From contig OV121093.1 of NCBI GenBank assembly GCA_921293015.1, positions 1,550,001-1,614,000 of the forward strand: a stretch of 64,000 bases of DNA, given 5' to 3'. The notes beneath the pieces were generated by a model. It was not told the DNA's origin and did not search any database. It was given only the letters and a program-made list of their open reading frames with translations. Made by a program: the position numbers and the translations under genes. This document shows positions 32,278 through 44,209 of this stretch, in pieces; the stretch's first letter is position 1; the number at the start of each line of letters is the position of its first letter. This DNA comes from Phorcus lineatus (Eukaryota > Mollusca > Gastropoda > Trochida > Trochidae).

Positions 32278-32441
32278 CAGGGGAGAGCGCGAACGCAGTC
32301 CCCCACACTTATAAATTGCGCACCCGAGTCTTCCACATTTGGGAAGATCGCAGGGGTCAACCAAGCCGAGGTGCAATGGAAAGGTCTCGCCCCGGGCCCA
32401 CAGCCTTGCGGATCACTGTAGAGCCTGTGCCAGGTAAGTAT
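32278..32441 (-). ncRNA. U1 snRNA gene, unit B6
   Basis: Matches the reference gene; 725-bp spacing. Confidence 0.93.
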
Positions 32442-33002
32442 GCTTTTCTGCTGAGCTCCGCCCGACCCCTTGTAGTCGCAATTTTCACTCGCCTGGGTGT
32501 CGCAGTAAAGGAAATGAGGAAAGCTAAATAGTCGGCAGTCTAGAAGATGCCATATGCGCTGCTCCCTCTTCTTAGACATAAACACAACTTTGTGACATAA
32601 TTTTCTTTCAGATTGGTAGGTTAGCCAGCTCTTTACTTGACATCAGAACGCCCTAAGAGGATGGCATGAAACGTTGCACCTACGTCACGTACGTGCGCCG
32701 GATGAAGTCGAAACTCTGAGTCCACAGCAGTGGGCGCTTGGAAATGGTATCGGATAGAAATTAAAGTTATTTCAGGAGTGTTTTGCGTCTCGTAATAAAG
32801 ACAAAAGGATAGAAACACTTTCAAAGTTGACATAATTTGTAGGTTAAGTGTTTTTTATTGCATTGACTGAATGTAAAGACAACTCAGAGACTTGGAAGGT
32901 GTGCATTTTTTTTATTTAGATCGACAGCTCACAGAGAGAGATGTAACATGAAACATTTGTACAGAGAAGAGCAATTAAAGTTCTCATTTTTAGTTTGTAT
33001 AT

Positions 33003-33166
33003 CAGGGGAGAGCGCGAACGCAGTCCCCCACACTTATAAATTGCGCACCCGAGTCTTCCACATTTGGGAAGATCGCAGGGGTCAACCAAGCCGAGGTGCA
33101 ATGGAAAGGTCTCGCCCCGGGCCCACAGCCTTGCGGATCACTGTAGAGCCTGTGCCAGGTAAGTAT
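33003..33166 (-). ncRNA. U1 snRNA gene, unit B7
   Basis: Matches the reference gene; 725-bp spacing. Confidence 0.93.
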
Positions 33167-33727
33167 GCTTTTCTGCTGAGCTCCGCCCGACCCCTTGTAG
33201 TCGCAATTTTCACTCGCCTGGGTGTCGCAGTAAAGGAAATGAGGAAAGCTAAATAGTCGGCAGTCTAGAAGATGCCATATGCGCTGCTCCCTCTTCTTAG
33301 ACATAAACACAACTTTGTGACATAATTTTCTTTCAGATTGGTAGGTTAGCCAGCTCTTTACTTGACATCAGAACGCCCTAAGAGGATGGCATGAAACGTT
33401 GCACCTACGTCACGTACGTGCGCCGGATGAAGTCGAAACTCTGAGTCCACAGCAGTGGGCGCTTGGAAATGGTATCGGATAGAAATTAAAGTTATTTCAG
33501 GAGTGTTTTGCGTCTCGTAATAAAGACAAAAGGATAGAAACACTTTCAAAGTTGACATAATTTGTAGGTTAAGTGTTTTTTATTGCATTGACTGAATGTA
33601 AAGACAACTCAGAGACTTGGAAGGTGTGCATTTTTTTTATTTAGATCGACAGCTCACAGAGAGAGATGTAACATGAAACATTTGTACAGAGAAGAGCAAT
33701 TAAAGTTCTCATTTTTAGTTTGTATAT

Positions 33728-33891
33728 CAGGGGAGAGCGCGAACGCAGTCCCCCACACTTATAAATTGCGCACCCGAGTCTTCCACATTTGGGAAGATCG
33801 CAGGGGTCAACCAAGCCGAGGTGCAATGGAAAGGTCTCGCCCCGGGCCCACAGCCTTGCGGATCACTGTAGAGCCTGTGCCAGGTAAGTAT
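33728..33891 (-). ncRNA. U1 snRNA gene, unit B8
   Basis: Matches the reference gene; 725-bp spacing. Confidence 0.93.
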
Positions 33892-34452
33892 GCTTTTCTG
33901 CTGAGCTCCGCCCGACCCCTTGTAGTCGCAATTTTCACTCGCCTGGGTGTCGCAGTAAAGGAAATGAGGAAAGCTAAATAGTCGGCAGTCTAGAAGATGC
34001 CATATGCGCTGCTCCCTCTTCTTAGACATAAACACAACTTTGTGACATAATTTTCTTTCAGATTGGTAGGTTAGCCAGCTCTTTACTTGACATCAGAACG
34101 CCCTAAGAGGATGGCATGAAACGTTGCACCTACGTCACGTACGTGCGCCGGATGAAGTCGAAACTCTGAGTCCACAGCAGTGGGCGCTTGGAAATGGTAT
34201 CGGATAGAAATTAAAGTTATTTCAGGAGTGTTTTGCGTCTCGTAATAAAGACAAAAGGATAGAAACACTTTCAAAGTTGACATAATTTGTAGGTTAAGTG
34301 TTTTTTATTGCATTGACTGAATGTAAAGACAACTCAGAGACTTGGAAGGTGTGCATTTTTTTTATTTAGATCGACAGCTCACAGAGAGAGATGTAACATG
34401 AAACATTTGTACAGAGAAGAGCAATTAAAGTTCTCATTTTTAGTTTGTATAT

Positions 34453-34616
34453 CAGGGGAGAGCGCGAACGCAGTCCCCCACACTTATAAATTGCGCACCC
34501 GAGTCTTCCACATTTGGGAAGATCGCAGGGGTCAACCAAGCCGAGGTGCAATGGAAAGGTCTCGCCCCGGGCCCACAGCCTTGCGGATCACTGTAGAGCC
34601 TGTGCCAGGTAAGTAT
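34453..34616 (-). ncRNA. U1 snRNA gene, unit B9
   Basis: Matches the reference gene; 725-bp spacing. Confidence 0.93.
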
Positions 34617-35177
34617 GCTTTTCTGCTGAGCTCCGCCCGACCCCTTGTAGTCGCAATTTTCACTCGCCTGGGTGTCGCAGTAAAGGAAATGAGGAAAGCT
34701 AAATAGTCGGCAGTCTAGAAGATGCCATATGCGCTGCTCCCTCTTCTTAGACATAAACACAACTTTGTGACATAATTTTCTTTCAGATTGGTAGGTTAGC
34801 CAGCTCTTTACTTGACATCAGAACGCCCTAAGAGGATGGCATGAAACGTTGCACCTACGTCACGTACGTGCGCCGGATGAAGTCGAAACTCTGAGTCCAC
34901 AGCAGTGGGCGCTTGGAAATGGTATCGGATAGAAATTAAAGTTATTTCAGGAGTGTTTTGCGTCTCGTAATAAAGACAAAAGGATAGAAACACTTTCAAA
35001 GTTGACATAATTTGTAGGTTAAGTGTTTTTTATTGCATTGACTGAATGTAAAGACAACTCAGAGACTTGGAAGGTGTGCATTTTTTTTATTTAGATCGAC
35101 AGCTCACAGAGAGAGATGTAACATGAAACATTTGTACAGAGAAGAGCAATTAAAGTTCTCATTTTTAGTTTGTATAT

Positions 35178-35341
35178 CAGGGGAGAGCGCGAACGCAGTC
35201 CCCCACACTTATAAATTGCGCACCCGAGTCTTCCACATTTGGGAAGATCGCAGGGGTCAACCAAGCCGAGGTGCAATGGAAAGGTCTCGCCCCGGGCCCA
35301 CAGCCTTGCGGATCACTGTAGAGCCTGTGCCAGGTAAGTAT
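35178..35341 (-). ncRNA. U1 snRNA gene, unit B10
   Basis: Matches the reference gene; 725-bp spacing. Confidence 0.93.
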
Positions 35342-35902
35342 GCTTTTCTGCTGAGCTCCGCCCGACCCCTTGTAGTCGCAATTTTCACTCGCCTGGGTGT
35401 CGCAGTAAAGGAAATGAGGAAAGCTAAATAGTCGGCAGTCTAGAAGATGCCATATGCGCTGCTCCCTCTTCTTAGACATAAACACAACTTTGTGACATAA
35501 TTTTCTTTCAGATTGGTAGGTTAGCCAGCTCTTTACTTGACATCAGAACGCCCTAAGAGGATGGCATGAAACGTTGCACCTACGTCACGTACGTGCGCCG
35601 GATGAAGTCGAAACTCTGAGTCCACAGCAGTGGGCGCTTGGAAATGGTATCGGATAGAAATTAAAGTTATTTCAGGAGTGTTTTGCGTCTCGTAATAAAG
35701 ACAAAAGGATAGAAACACTTTCAAAGTTGACATAATTTGTAGGTTAAGTGTTTTTTATTGCATTGACTGAATGTAAAGACAACTCAGAGACTTGGAAGGT
35801 GTGCATTTTTTTTATTTAGATCGACAGCTCACAGAGAGAGATGTAACATGAAACATTTGTACAGAGAAGAGCAATTAAAGTTCTCATTTTTAGTTTGTAT
35901 AT

Positions 35903-36066
35903 CAGGGGAGAGCGCGAACGCAGTCCCCCACACTTATAAATTGCGCACCCGAGTCTTCCACATTTGGGAAGATCGCAGGGGTCAACCAAGCCGAGGTGCA
36001 ATGGAAAGGTCTCGCCCCGGGCCCACAGCCTTGCGGATCACTGTAGAGCCTGTGCCAGGTAAGTAT
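35903..36066 (-). ncRNA. U1 snRNA gene, unit B11
   Basis: Matches the reference gene; 725-bp spacing. Confidence 0.93.
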
Positions 36067-36627
36067 GCTTTTCTGCTGAGCTCCGCCCGACCCCTTGTAG
36101 TCGCAATTTTCACTCGCCTGGGTGTCGCAGTAAAGGAAATGAGGAAAGCTAAATAGTCGGCAGTCTAGAAGATGCCATATGCGCTGCTCCCTCTTCTTAG
36201 ACATAAACACAACTTTGTGACATAATTTTCTTTCAGATTGGTAGGTTAGCCAGCTCTTTACTTGACATCAGAACGCCCTAAGAGGATGGCATGAAACGTT
36301 GCACCTACGTCACGTACGTGCGCCGGATGAAGTCGAAACTCTGAGTCCACAGCAGTGGGCGCTTGGAAATGGTATCGGATAGAAATTAAAGTTATTTCAG
36401 GAGTGTTTTGCGTCTCGTAATAAAGACAAAAGGATAGAAACACTTTCAAAGTTGACATAATTTGTAGGTTAAGTGTTTTTTATTGCATTGACTGAATGTA
36501 AAGACAACTCAGAGACTTGGAAGGTGTGCATTTTTTTTATTTAGATCGACAGCTCACAGAGAGAGATGTAACATGAAACATTTGTACAGAGAAGAGCAAT
36601 TAAAGTTCTCATTTTTAGTTTGTATAT

Positions 36628-36791
36628 CAGGGGAGAGCGCGAACGCAGTCCCCCACACTTATAAATTGCGCACCCGAGTCTTCCACATTTGGGAAGATCG
36701 CAGGGGTCAACCAAGCCGAGGTGCAATGGAAAGGTCTCGCCCCGGGCCCACAGCCTTGCGGATCACTGTAGAGCCTGTGCCAGGTAAGTAT
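36628..36791 (-). ncRNA. U1 snRNA gene, unit B12
   Basis: Matches the reference gene; 725-bp spacing. Confidence 0.93.
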
Positions 36792-37352
36792 GCTTTTCTG
36801 CTGAGCTCCGCCCGACCCCTTGTAGTCGCAATTTTCACTCGCCTGGGTGTCGCAGTAAAGGAAATGAGGAAAGCTAAATAGTCGGCAGTCTAGAAGATGC
36901 CATATGCGCTGCTCCCTCTTCTTAGACATAAACACAACTTTGTGACATAATTTTCTTTCAGATTGGTAGGTTAGCCAGCTCTTTACTTGACATCAGAACG
37001 CCCTAAGAGGATGGCATGAAACGTTGCACCTACGTCACGTACGTGCGCCGGATGAAGTCGAAACTCTGAGTCCACAGCAGTGGGCGCTTGGAAATGGTAT
37101 CGGATAGAAATTAAAGTTATTTCAGGAGTGTTTTGCGTCTCGTAATAAAGACAAAAGGATAGAAACACTTTCAAAGTTGACATAATTTGTAGGTTAAGTG
37201 TTTTTTATTGCATTGACTGAATGTAAAGACAACTCAGAGACTTGGAAGGTGTGCATTTTTTTTATTTAGATCGACAGCTCACAGAGAGAGATGTAACATG
37301 AAACATTTGTACAGAGAAGAGCAATTAAAGTTCTCATTTTTAGTTTGTATAT

Positions 37353-37516
37353 CAGGGGAGAGCGCGAACGCAGTCCCCCACACTTATAAATTGCGCACCC
37401 GAGTCTTCCACATTTGGGAAGATCGCAGGGGTCAACCAAGCCGAGGTGCAATGGAAAGGTCTCGCCCCGGGCCCACAGCCTTGCGGATCACTGTAGAGCC
37501 TGTGCCAGGTAAGTAT
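37353..37516 (-). ncRNA. U1 snRNA gene, unit B13
   Basis: Matches the reference gene; last whole gene before LINE copy 3. Confidence 0.93.
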
Positions 37517-38077
37517 GCTTTTCTGCTGAGCTCCGCCCGACCCCTTGTAGTCGCAATTTTCACTCGCCTGGGTGTCGCAGTAAAGGAAATGAGGAAAGCT
37601 AAATAGTCGGCAGTCTAGAAGATGCCATATGCGCTGCTCCCTCTTCTTAGACATAAACACAACTTTGTGACATAATTTTCTTTCAGATTGGTAGGTTAGC
37701 CAGCTCTTTACTTGACATCAGAACGCCCTAAGAGGATGGCATGAAACGTTGCACCTACGTCACGTACGTGCGCCGGATGAAGTCGAAACTCTGAGTCCAC
37801 AGCAGTGGGCGCTTGGAAATGGTATCGGATAGAAATTAAAGTTATTTCAGGAGTGTTTTGCGTCTCGTAATAAAGACAAAAGGATAGAAACACTTTCAAA
37901 GTTGACATAATTTGTAGGTTAAGTGTTTTTTATTGCATTGACTGAATGTAAAGACAACTCAGAGACTTGGAAGGTGTGCATTTTTTTTATTTAGATCGAC
38001 AGCTCACAGAGAGAGATGTAACATGAAACATTTGTACAGAGAAGAGCAATTAAAGTTCTCATTTTTAGTTTGTATAT

Positions 38078-38209
38078 CAGGGGAGAGCGCGAACGCAGTC
38101 CCCCACACTTATAAATTGCGCACCCGAGTCTTCCACATTTGGGAAGATCGCAGGGGTCAACCAAGCCGAGGTGCAATGGAAAGGTCTCGCCCCGGGCCCA
38201 CAGCCTTGC
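38078..38209 (-). pseudogene. U1 snRNA 3' fragment (nt 33-164) after LINE copy 3
   Basis: 132 nt beginning at GCAAGG right after the A tail, exactly as at copy 2. The 5' partner is 43625-43648. Confidence 0.95.
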
Positions 38210-38223
38210 TTTTTTTTTTTTTT

Positions 38224-38528
38224 GTTTTAGATAAAGTTTATTGCAACAAAAAGGACATAAGTACAATCTCCCCAGGCACTTAGAAATGGACAGCGATGAT
38301 AAACTATGAGTATATACAAACAAATGATATGATGATGAAAAGTAGATGATGTTTAAATGAAAAGTGCCTGGGTCCTATAGCTTTCTGGCAACATTCTTCA
38401 GAAAAGCTAAAGTCAGGGGAGGGATATATACAAAGTCATGTGGAGAATATTTCTATTATGATTACTACTTGTGAAAATTGAAAAGCTTATGGTATACTTA
38501 TGATATAGTTATAATGTACAAAGATAAT
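38224..38528 (-). other. LINE copy 3 3' UTR
   Basis: 305 nt with AATAAA at 38237-38242. The 11-bp inverted repeat arms are 38271-38281 and 38362-38372. Differences from copy 2 sit near the AATAAA and in the hairpin loop, not in the stem. Confidence 0.85.
38237..38242 (-). terminator. LINE copy 3 polyadenylation signal AATAAA
   Basis: Same position as in copy 2, 13 nt before the tail. The bases just upstream differ between the two copies, but the hexamer is kept. Confidence 0.75.
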
Positions 38529-41500
38529 TTAGAAAATAAACTCCACTTTGTTGTTTAAACTTAGGGTACAGAACAATTTGGGTTGTACCCAGTAAGAAAT
38601 AAATAACTCGTCAGATAACCGGGCTTTGTCCACAACGATTCTAAATCGCAATCTTTCCAAAAACATTGTCACCATACTTTCTTTGGTGATTACTTTACGT
38701 TTATGTTTTAGATTACACCTATCGACCCAAATTTGATGTTTTGCCAAACACACCAAGTACAAAATGACATTTTTGCGGAAATGGTCTGAAACACCATGTA
38801 ACAAATTAAACCGAATGATTTCTGCATTGATATCAATTAGGCCAAATGACAAGTCCAAAACCCAATTCCTGACGATGCTCCATAACGTTGAGACCATATT
38901 ACAATGATAAAACAAATGCTCGACAGATTCGTTATTACTGTTACAAAATGTACAAGATTTAACAAGGGTATGACGTTTACAATATAAGTTAAAATTAGTG
39001 GGGACGATATCATGAAGTAAACGCCAGGAGAGATTTCTTAGAAGGGGGTCAATGAAGGAACTGTCGAGCAATTTGAAAGCAGCATGGAAGTTTACATTTG
39101 GATAATACTTTACAATGGGAGATGCAGTACATATTTTTGCTATCAACAATACGTAGAAATCGCAGCTCTTTAGAGGCTGGTACCAATTAAAATTAGGATA
39201 CAAAGAAGTAAAATATTTATAGGAGGTTAAACATTTAGCATAAAATGGTGGCATTACAGCCGAATGTAATAACATGTTTGAAGCAAAATTACAATTGACA
39301 TCCCGTAAACTATACCCTAACCAATAAATAGCAAAATGAACAAACTTAGAATTACAACCATTAATTACCTTATAGATATGAAATAACCTTAATGCATGAA
39401 AGCGAGATGGAACATGAACAAAATTAACACCGCCAAATTCTTTAACATTATATAAAACAGTGCGAGCTAAAGGCTCATACAAATGGGAACCCCAGAAATA
39501 ATCAAAGCAAATACGGGTGGTAAGATCTATATACGGTTTTGGCATGTCCAAGACAGAGGCAACATACCAAAGCTTAGACATAGCCATCACCTTAACTATT
39601 AGCGATTTACCATAATACGAGAGATACCTATCCCTAAACTTAAAATTTAGAACCCCGTGCAATTTTGTAATAATTTCGTGCCAGTTATCGTCAGGAGTAA
39701 TACTATTGCCAAATTTTACCCCAAGAATTTTACATGAATCGGGCCATGAAATGCCAAAGGAATGGTCAGCCGAAACTCGCCACTTGCCGAACGCAAGGGC
39801 TTTCGTCTTACCCATGTTGAGACGGGCCCCCGACCCCTTACAATAACATTCACTCACTTTCAACAAACGTCTCACACTCAACTCATCCGCACATATCCCT
39901 GTCCCGTCGTCAGCATAAGCAGATATTTTTGCTTCCTCGTTAACCCCAGGAATTTTGATGCCCCTTATTAACTTATCACTCCTGATTTTGATAAGAAAAG
40001 GTTCCAAAACCAAAACATATAATAAAGGGCTAAGGCTACAGCCTTGCCTTACACTCCTATCCACGGGGAAAATGTCCGAAAAATGCCCATTAACCAATAC
40101 CCTGCTAGAAATGTTTGTATAAAGTAATTTTACCCACTTAATGAAATTGGTTCCAAAACCATAATTATGTAGGGCCTTGAATAAAAATTCGTGATTTACC
40201 CGATCAAAAGCTTTCTCCTGATCGAGGCAAATGAAAGCCACAGAGGTACCTTTCTGCTCTACATAATCTACAACATTCCGAAGAAGATGCAGATTGTCTG
40301 CTATTGATCTCCCCTTGATAGAACAAGTCTGATCAGGGTGAACGATCTCAGCAATAACTGTTGATAGCCGACCTTCTAAAACCCTAGATAATATTTTGTA
40401 ATCTACATTTAATAAACTAATAGGACGCCAATTACGTAACAACTGAGGATTATTTTTATCTTTACAAAGAAGAGAAATACATCCCAATTTTTGTGAATTA
40501 CTTAATGAATCCTGACTCAAAGCCAAGTTATAAAGATGTACTAAGACATCGCCAAATAAATCCCAAAATGCCAAATAGAATTCTTTACTTAACCCGTCCA
40601 ACCCCGGTGATTTATTATTATCCATACCCTTAAGTGCCCTTAAAGCCTCCTCCTTTGTTACAGCGCCCTCTACACTATCGGCCGAAGCCACATCAAGAGT
40701 TGGTAATTCATCAATAAATTCCGAGCAAAAAAAATCATCAATTTCTTCAGCCGAATATAAATTTGCATAAAAATCTTTACAATGCTTGATGATATCATCA
40801 TTACAGTTATAACTTTCGTTTCCATTTACAAGGTTCCGAATTGTTTTATCTCCAGAGTTTTTGAATTCCGATTGAAGAAAGAATTTGGAAGGTTGTTCAT
40901 TATTTTCCAAAACTTGAACTCTGGAGCGAATTACACTACCTCTTGCCCTATCAAAATTAATATCATATAATTGTGATTTGATTGCCTTAATTTGGTCAGC
41001 ATACTCGCCAGGTTTCTGGGCTTCTGCATCAACCAATTCTCTGTATCGCCTTTGTAACTGGTAAAGTAATTTATTCTTACCGATAGCCACCCTTTTACTA
41101 TAAGCCGAAATAAACTCCTTGAATTTAACTTTTAGATCGTCCAAGTCCGAAAGAGATAAAGCATTACTGACATTTAAACCCTCCCAAAAATCACGAAATT
41201 GTGATAGAAATGCTTTATCAGACAACAAGGAGTTATTGAATTTCCAGTAACCAGGCCCCACAGAGATGACATCAAACTGTTCAAAAGTCAGAACACAATA
41301 ATCATGATCCGAGATCGAACAGGGTTTAACCCCACAACTCTTTACCATCGGCATTAAATCAGCAGAAAGGTAAAACCTATCTAACCTACAAGAGACTTTA
41401 CCACCCCGCCATGTTGTAATTACTTTATTTGGATAAAGAGCCCGGAAAGGGTCGATTAAATTATAATTTTTGATTAATTTTTGTAAGATGATAGAACCAC

Positions 41501-41981
41501 CTTTCCCAGCTTTGGGATCTCCCCCAATCTTGTCCAAAAGAATATTGTTTATAAAGTTAAAATCGCCCCCAAATACAACATGGCGTCTAGTAACAAAATA
41601 ATTGTCTAAAGCTGAAAGAAAATCTAGACGATTAGAATAATTTACAGGTGCATATATATTGATAAGGCGAAAATGAAGATTAAACATATCAATATCTAAA
41701 ACAAATAATCTACCATCAAAATCATACTGAAATTTAACAATGCTGTAATTTAGATGAGATGCTAACAATATTCCAACCCCTCTGGCGTTGCCAGTCCCAA
41801 AACTCCAGAAGGCCTTGCATCCAAACTCTCTCTCAACAGTCTGACCCTCTTTCACACAAGCAACATGCGTCTCTTGCAAAAATAAAATATCAACTTTCAT
41901 TCTCTTCCATTCTTCACACAACACTCTCCTTCTGGACCCACCCCTTATTCCCGCGCAATTTAAAGTAGAGTAGCTAAACAT
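38529..41981 (-). CDS. LINE copy 3 ORF2: APE endonuclease and reverse transcriptase
   Basis: Open over all 1,150 codons with every endonuclease and reverse transcriptase motif of copy 2. Copy-specific residues are Gly217 (Glu in copies 1, 2 and 4), Leu280 (Trp in the others) and Asn1028 (Lys in copy 2). Gly217 lies just before the SDH motif; the other two lie outside recognised catalytic motifs. Predicted coding-competent. Confidence 0.96.
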   Translation of the reverse strand: MFSYSTLNCAGIRGGSRRRVLCEEWKRMKVDILFLQETHVACVKEGQTVEREFGCKAFWSFGTGNARGVGILLASHLNYSIVKFQYDFDGRLFVLDIDMFNLHFRLINIYAPVNYSNRLDFLSALDNYFVTRRHVVFGGDFNFINNILLDKIGGDPKAGKGGSIILQKLIKNYNLIDPFRALYPNKVITTWRGGKVSCRLDRFYLSADLMPMVKSCGVKPCSISDHDYCVLTFEQFDVISVGPGYWKFNNSLLSDKAFLSQFRDFWEGLNVSNALSLSDLDDLKVKFKEFISAYSKRVAIGKNKLLYQLQRRYRELVDAEAQKPGEYADQIKAIKSQLYDINFDRARGSVIRSRVQVLENNEQPSKFFLQSEFKNSGDKTIRNLVNGNESYNCNDDIIKHCKDFYANLYSAEEIDDFFCSEFIDELPTLDVASADSVEGAVTKEEALRALKGMDNNKSPGLDGLSKEFYLAFWDLFGDVLVHLYNLALSQDSLSNSQKLGCISLLCKDKNNPQLLRNWRPISLLNVDYKILSRVLEGRLSTVIAEIVHPDQTCSIKGRSIADNLHLLRNVVDYVEQKGTSVAFICLDQEKAFDRVNHEFLFKALHNYGFGTNFIKWVKLLYTNISSRVLVNGHFSDIFPVDRSVRQGCSLSPLLYVLVLEPFLIKIRSDKLIRGIKIPGVNEEAKISAYADDGTGICADELSVRRLLKVSECYCKGSGARLNMGKTKALAFGKWRVSADHSFGISWPDSCKILGVKFGNSITPDDNWHEIITKLHGVLNFKFRDRYLSYYGKSLIVKVMAMSKLWYVASVLDMPKPYIDLTTRICFDYFWGSHLYEPLARTVLYNVKEFGGVNFVHVPSRFHALRLFHIYKVINGCNSKFVHFAIYWLGYSLRDVNCNFASNMLLHSAVMPPFYAKCLTSYKYFTSLYPNFNWYQPLKSCDFYVLLIAKICTASPIVKYYPNVNFHAAFKLLDSSFIDPLLRNLSWRLLHDIVPTNFNLYCKRHTLVKSCTFCNSNNESVEHLFYHCNMVSTLWSIVRNWVLDLSFGLIDINAEIIRFNLLHGVSDHFRKNVILYLVCLAKHQIWVDRCNLKHKRKVITKESMVTMFLERLRFRIVVDKARLSDELFISYWVQPKLFCTLSLNNKVEFIF

Positions 41982-42399
41982 AATATTGATAATTTTGGGT
42001 TATAGAAACTAAAATAATATATGGTCTCATGGAGCTAAAATATATATATACAACATGTAATATTTCTACCATTACTATATACAGTACTATAACATAAACC
42101 ATTCTAAAACTTTATACTCACAACCAGAGAAATCCAAAATAAATCCAACATGAAAGCACAATAATCCAACAAGAGAAAACATATATAATCCAAAAATGAA
42201 AGCACTTGTTTCCCAAAACACGACACATATATTCCAAGATGAATAACACCACATCCAAAAGACATCATATATAATCCCTTGTTTAAATCGCGGGTCAGTT
42301 TCGAAGTCCGGGGGCATTGCAGTTTGGGTTTTGGGTTCACAATCAGTTCTCATAGTCCAGGGGCAGTGTATAGGTCATCAATGATAAGGTAAGTTATTA

Positions 42400-43539
42400 T
42401 CATGTTCCACTTGTGGATCCGCTGTCACTCTCCTCGTGATACTTGGTCACAAAATGCGCCTTCTCTCTTCTCTTAATGTCTCTCGCTGTTCTGTTTCTTG
42501 AGGGACTCCTCTTTCTTTGCCGGTTCTGTCTCTCATCCGTATCCATGATGCAGGCTATAATCTGGTCTCCAGATGCTGAAAACTGACTACGGTCCGTTGT
42601 ATCTTTTGGGTCTGTCTCTCCAAGGTCCAACACACTGAGGTCCTTGGGATCTGTTTCCTTTGAGTTGAAAACTTCCGGGTCATTTTCCTTCGGATCCTTT
42701 TCCTTCGGGTCCTTGTCCTTAGGGTCCTTATCTTTAGGGTCCTCGTCCGTTCCGGGGTTACGAGCAGCCCAATCGTCGTGCTTTTCAGCATAATCCTGCT
42801 CCATATCCTCGTCCTGTGGTTCGTCAATGTAACGTGTCCTCTCTTGCCTACTGACGGCGTCGGCATAGGATATCCTTCCAGGACGTTGTACGTTGACTGA
42901 CATCTGGCTAGCAGGCCTCAAAGTGCTACGACAGTCTCTCCTTATGTGGCCTACTTCCTTACATCTTAAACATAAAGGTGGTCTTCCAGCCATTGTCAAC
43001 AGCAAATCGAACTTATAAGAAGCTGCCGTAACCGAAAACAAGTGTGGAATATGGTCAATGCTTTCGTGCTGTGTTTCTATTACAACATCATATGTCCCTA
43101 GAGGAAGGCCTTCGTCAAAGTCATCCTCTGACCTTTCCTCTTTCACAGATATGATGGTCCAAAAGTCCTTGAAAATGTAGCTGAGGAACTCTGACCCAAA
43201 AGATTCTGGCAGCCAGTGCACACGGAAATTGGTGCGAATTCTGTCCACAATTGAAACGTCCACAACAAGTCTTGGACTAAGATTTATCCTTCCAATGCCG
43301 TGCAATAGATTGGCCGCTTCTACTGTGCTTACAGTAATAAACCATTCGTTGGCTTTGCTCCTCTTTGCCATCCTCACTAACTCATTGCCCTTTAAGTAGT
43401 CCATGAGAAAACGATGTAACTTGAATCGGTTCATAGAAAATCTGTCCGGTCCAAAGAAGGTCACTTTAACCACTCGCTTCCTCACAGCATTGTCAACAAG
43501 TCCATGTGGTACGGGTCCATTGAAAAACATCTCTGCCAT
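42400..43539 (-). CDS. LINE copy 3 ORF1: gag-like CCHC protein
   Basis: 379 aa, with no amino-acid difference from copy 1 noticed. The 5' UTR here is 85 nt because of a 13-bp deletion near 43564 between short AAG repeats and one missing A in the A-run near 43590. The deletion closes the frame that is open upstream in the other copies, while the start at 43539 and its Kozak context are untouched. This supports 43539 as the true start. Confidence 0.92.
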   Translation of the reverse strand: MAEMFFNGPVPHGLVDNAVRKRVVKVTFFGPDRFSMNRFKLHRFLMDYLKGNELVRMAKRSKANEWFITVSTVEAANLLHGIGRINLSPRLVVDVSIVDRIRTNFRVHWLPESFGSEFLSYIFKDFWTIISVKEERSEDDFDEGLPLGTYDVVIETQHESIDHIPHLFSVTAASYKFDLLLTMAGRPPLCLRCKEVGHIRRDCRSTLRPASQMSVNVQRPGRISYADAVSRQERTRYIDEPQDEDMEQDYAEKHDDWAARNPGTDEDPKDKDPKDKDPKEKDPKENDPEVFNSKETDPKDLSVLDLGETDPKDTTDRSQFSASGDQIIACIMDTDERQNRQRKRSPSRNRTARDIKRREKAHFVTKYHEESDSGSTSGT

Positions 43540-43624
43540 GGTGAGGGGGGAGTGGTGTCCGAAGCACCCACTCGTAGACCTGTATAACAAAAAAGAGCTC
43601 AATACCAGTCCGACACAGAATCAC

Positions 43625-43648
43625 GTAGAGCCTGTGCCAGGTAAGTAT
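43625..43648 (-). pseudogene. U1 snRNA 5' fragment (nt 1-24) upstream of LINE copy 3
   Basis: U1 nt 1-24 abut the element with the same junction as copies 2 and 4. Confidence 0.95.
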
Positions 43649-44209
43649 GCTTTTCTGCTGAGCTCCGCCCGACCCCTTGTAGTCGCAATTTTCACTCGCC
43701 TGGGTGTCGCAGTAAAGGAAATGAGGAAAGCTAAATAGTCGGCAGTCTAGAAGATGCCATATGCGCTGCTCCCTCTTCTTAGACATAAACACAACTTTGT
43801 GACATAATTTTCTTTCAGATTGGTAGGTTAGCCAGCTCTTTACTTGACATCAGAACGCCCTAAGAGGATGGCATGAAACGTTGCACCTACGTCACGTACG
43901 TGCGCCGGATGAAGTCGAAACTCTGAGTCCACAGCAGTGGGCGCTTGGAAATGGTATCGGATAGAAATTAAAGTTATTTCAGGAGTGTTTTGCGTCTCGT
44001 AATAAAGACAAAAGGATAGAAACACTTTCAAAGTTGACATAATTTGTAGGTTAAGTGTTTTTTATTGCATTGACTGAATGTAAAGACAACTCAGAGACTT
44101 GGAAGGTGTGCATTTTTTTTATTTAGATCGACAGCTCACAGAGAGAGATGTAACATGAAACATTTGTACAGAGAAGAGCAATTAAAGTTCTCATTTTTAG
44201 TTTGTATAT

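Larger units (their letters stand above)
28068..38209 (-). repeat. U1 snRNA tandem array B (725-bp units)
   Basis: Thirteen uninterrupted U1 units at exactly 725-bp spacing lie between LINE copies 2 and 3, with a split gene at each end. No unit-specific difference was noticed, making this the most uniform stretch of the window. Confidence 0.97.
38210..43624 (-). mobile_element. U1-inserted LINE copy 3 (complete, 5,415 bp)
   Basis: Complete element in U1 orientation with a 14-nt A tail (38210-38223). It is 16 bp shorter than copy 2: 13 bp plus one A lost from the 5' UTR, one T lost next to the ORF2 stop, and one fewer tail A. Both junctions with U1 (after nt 24, before nt 33) match copy 2. 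Substitutions against copy 2 are spread over the 3' UTR and ORF2, so it is not a simple recent assembly copy of it. Confidence 0.97.
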
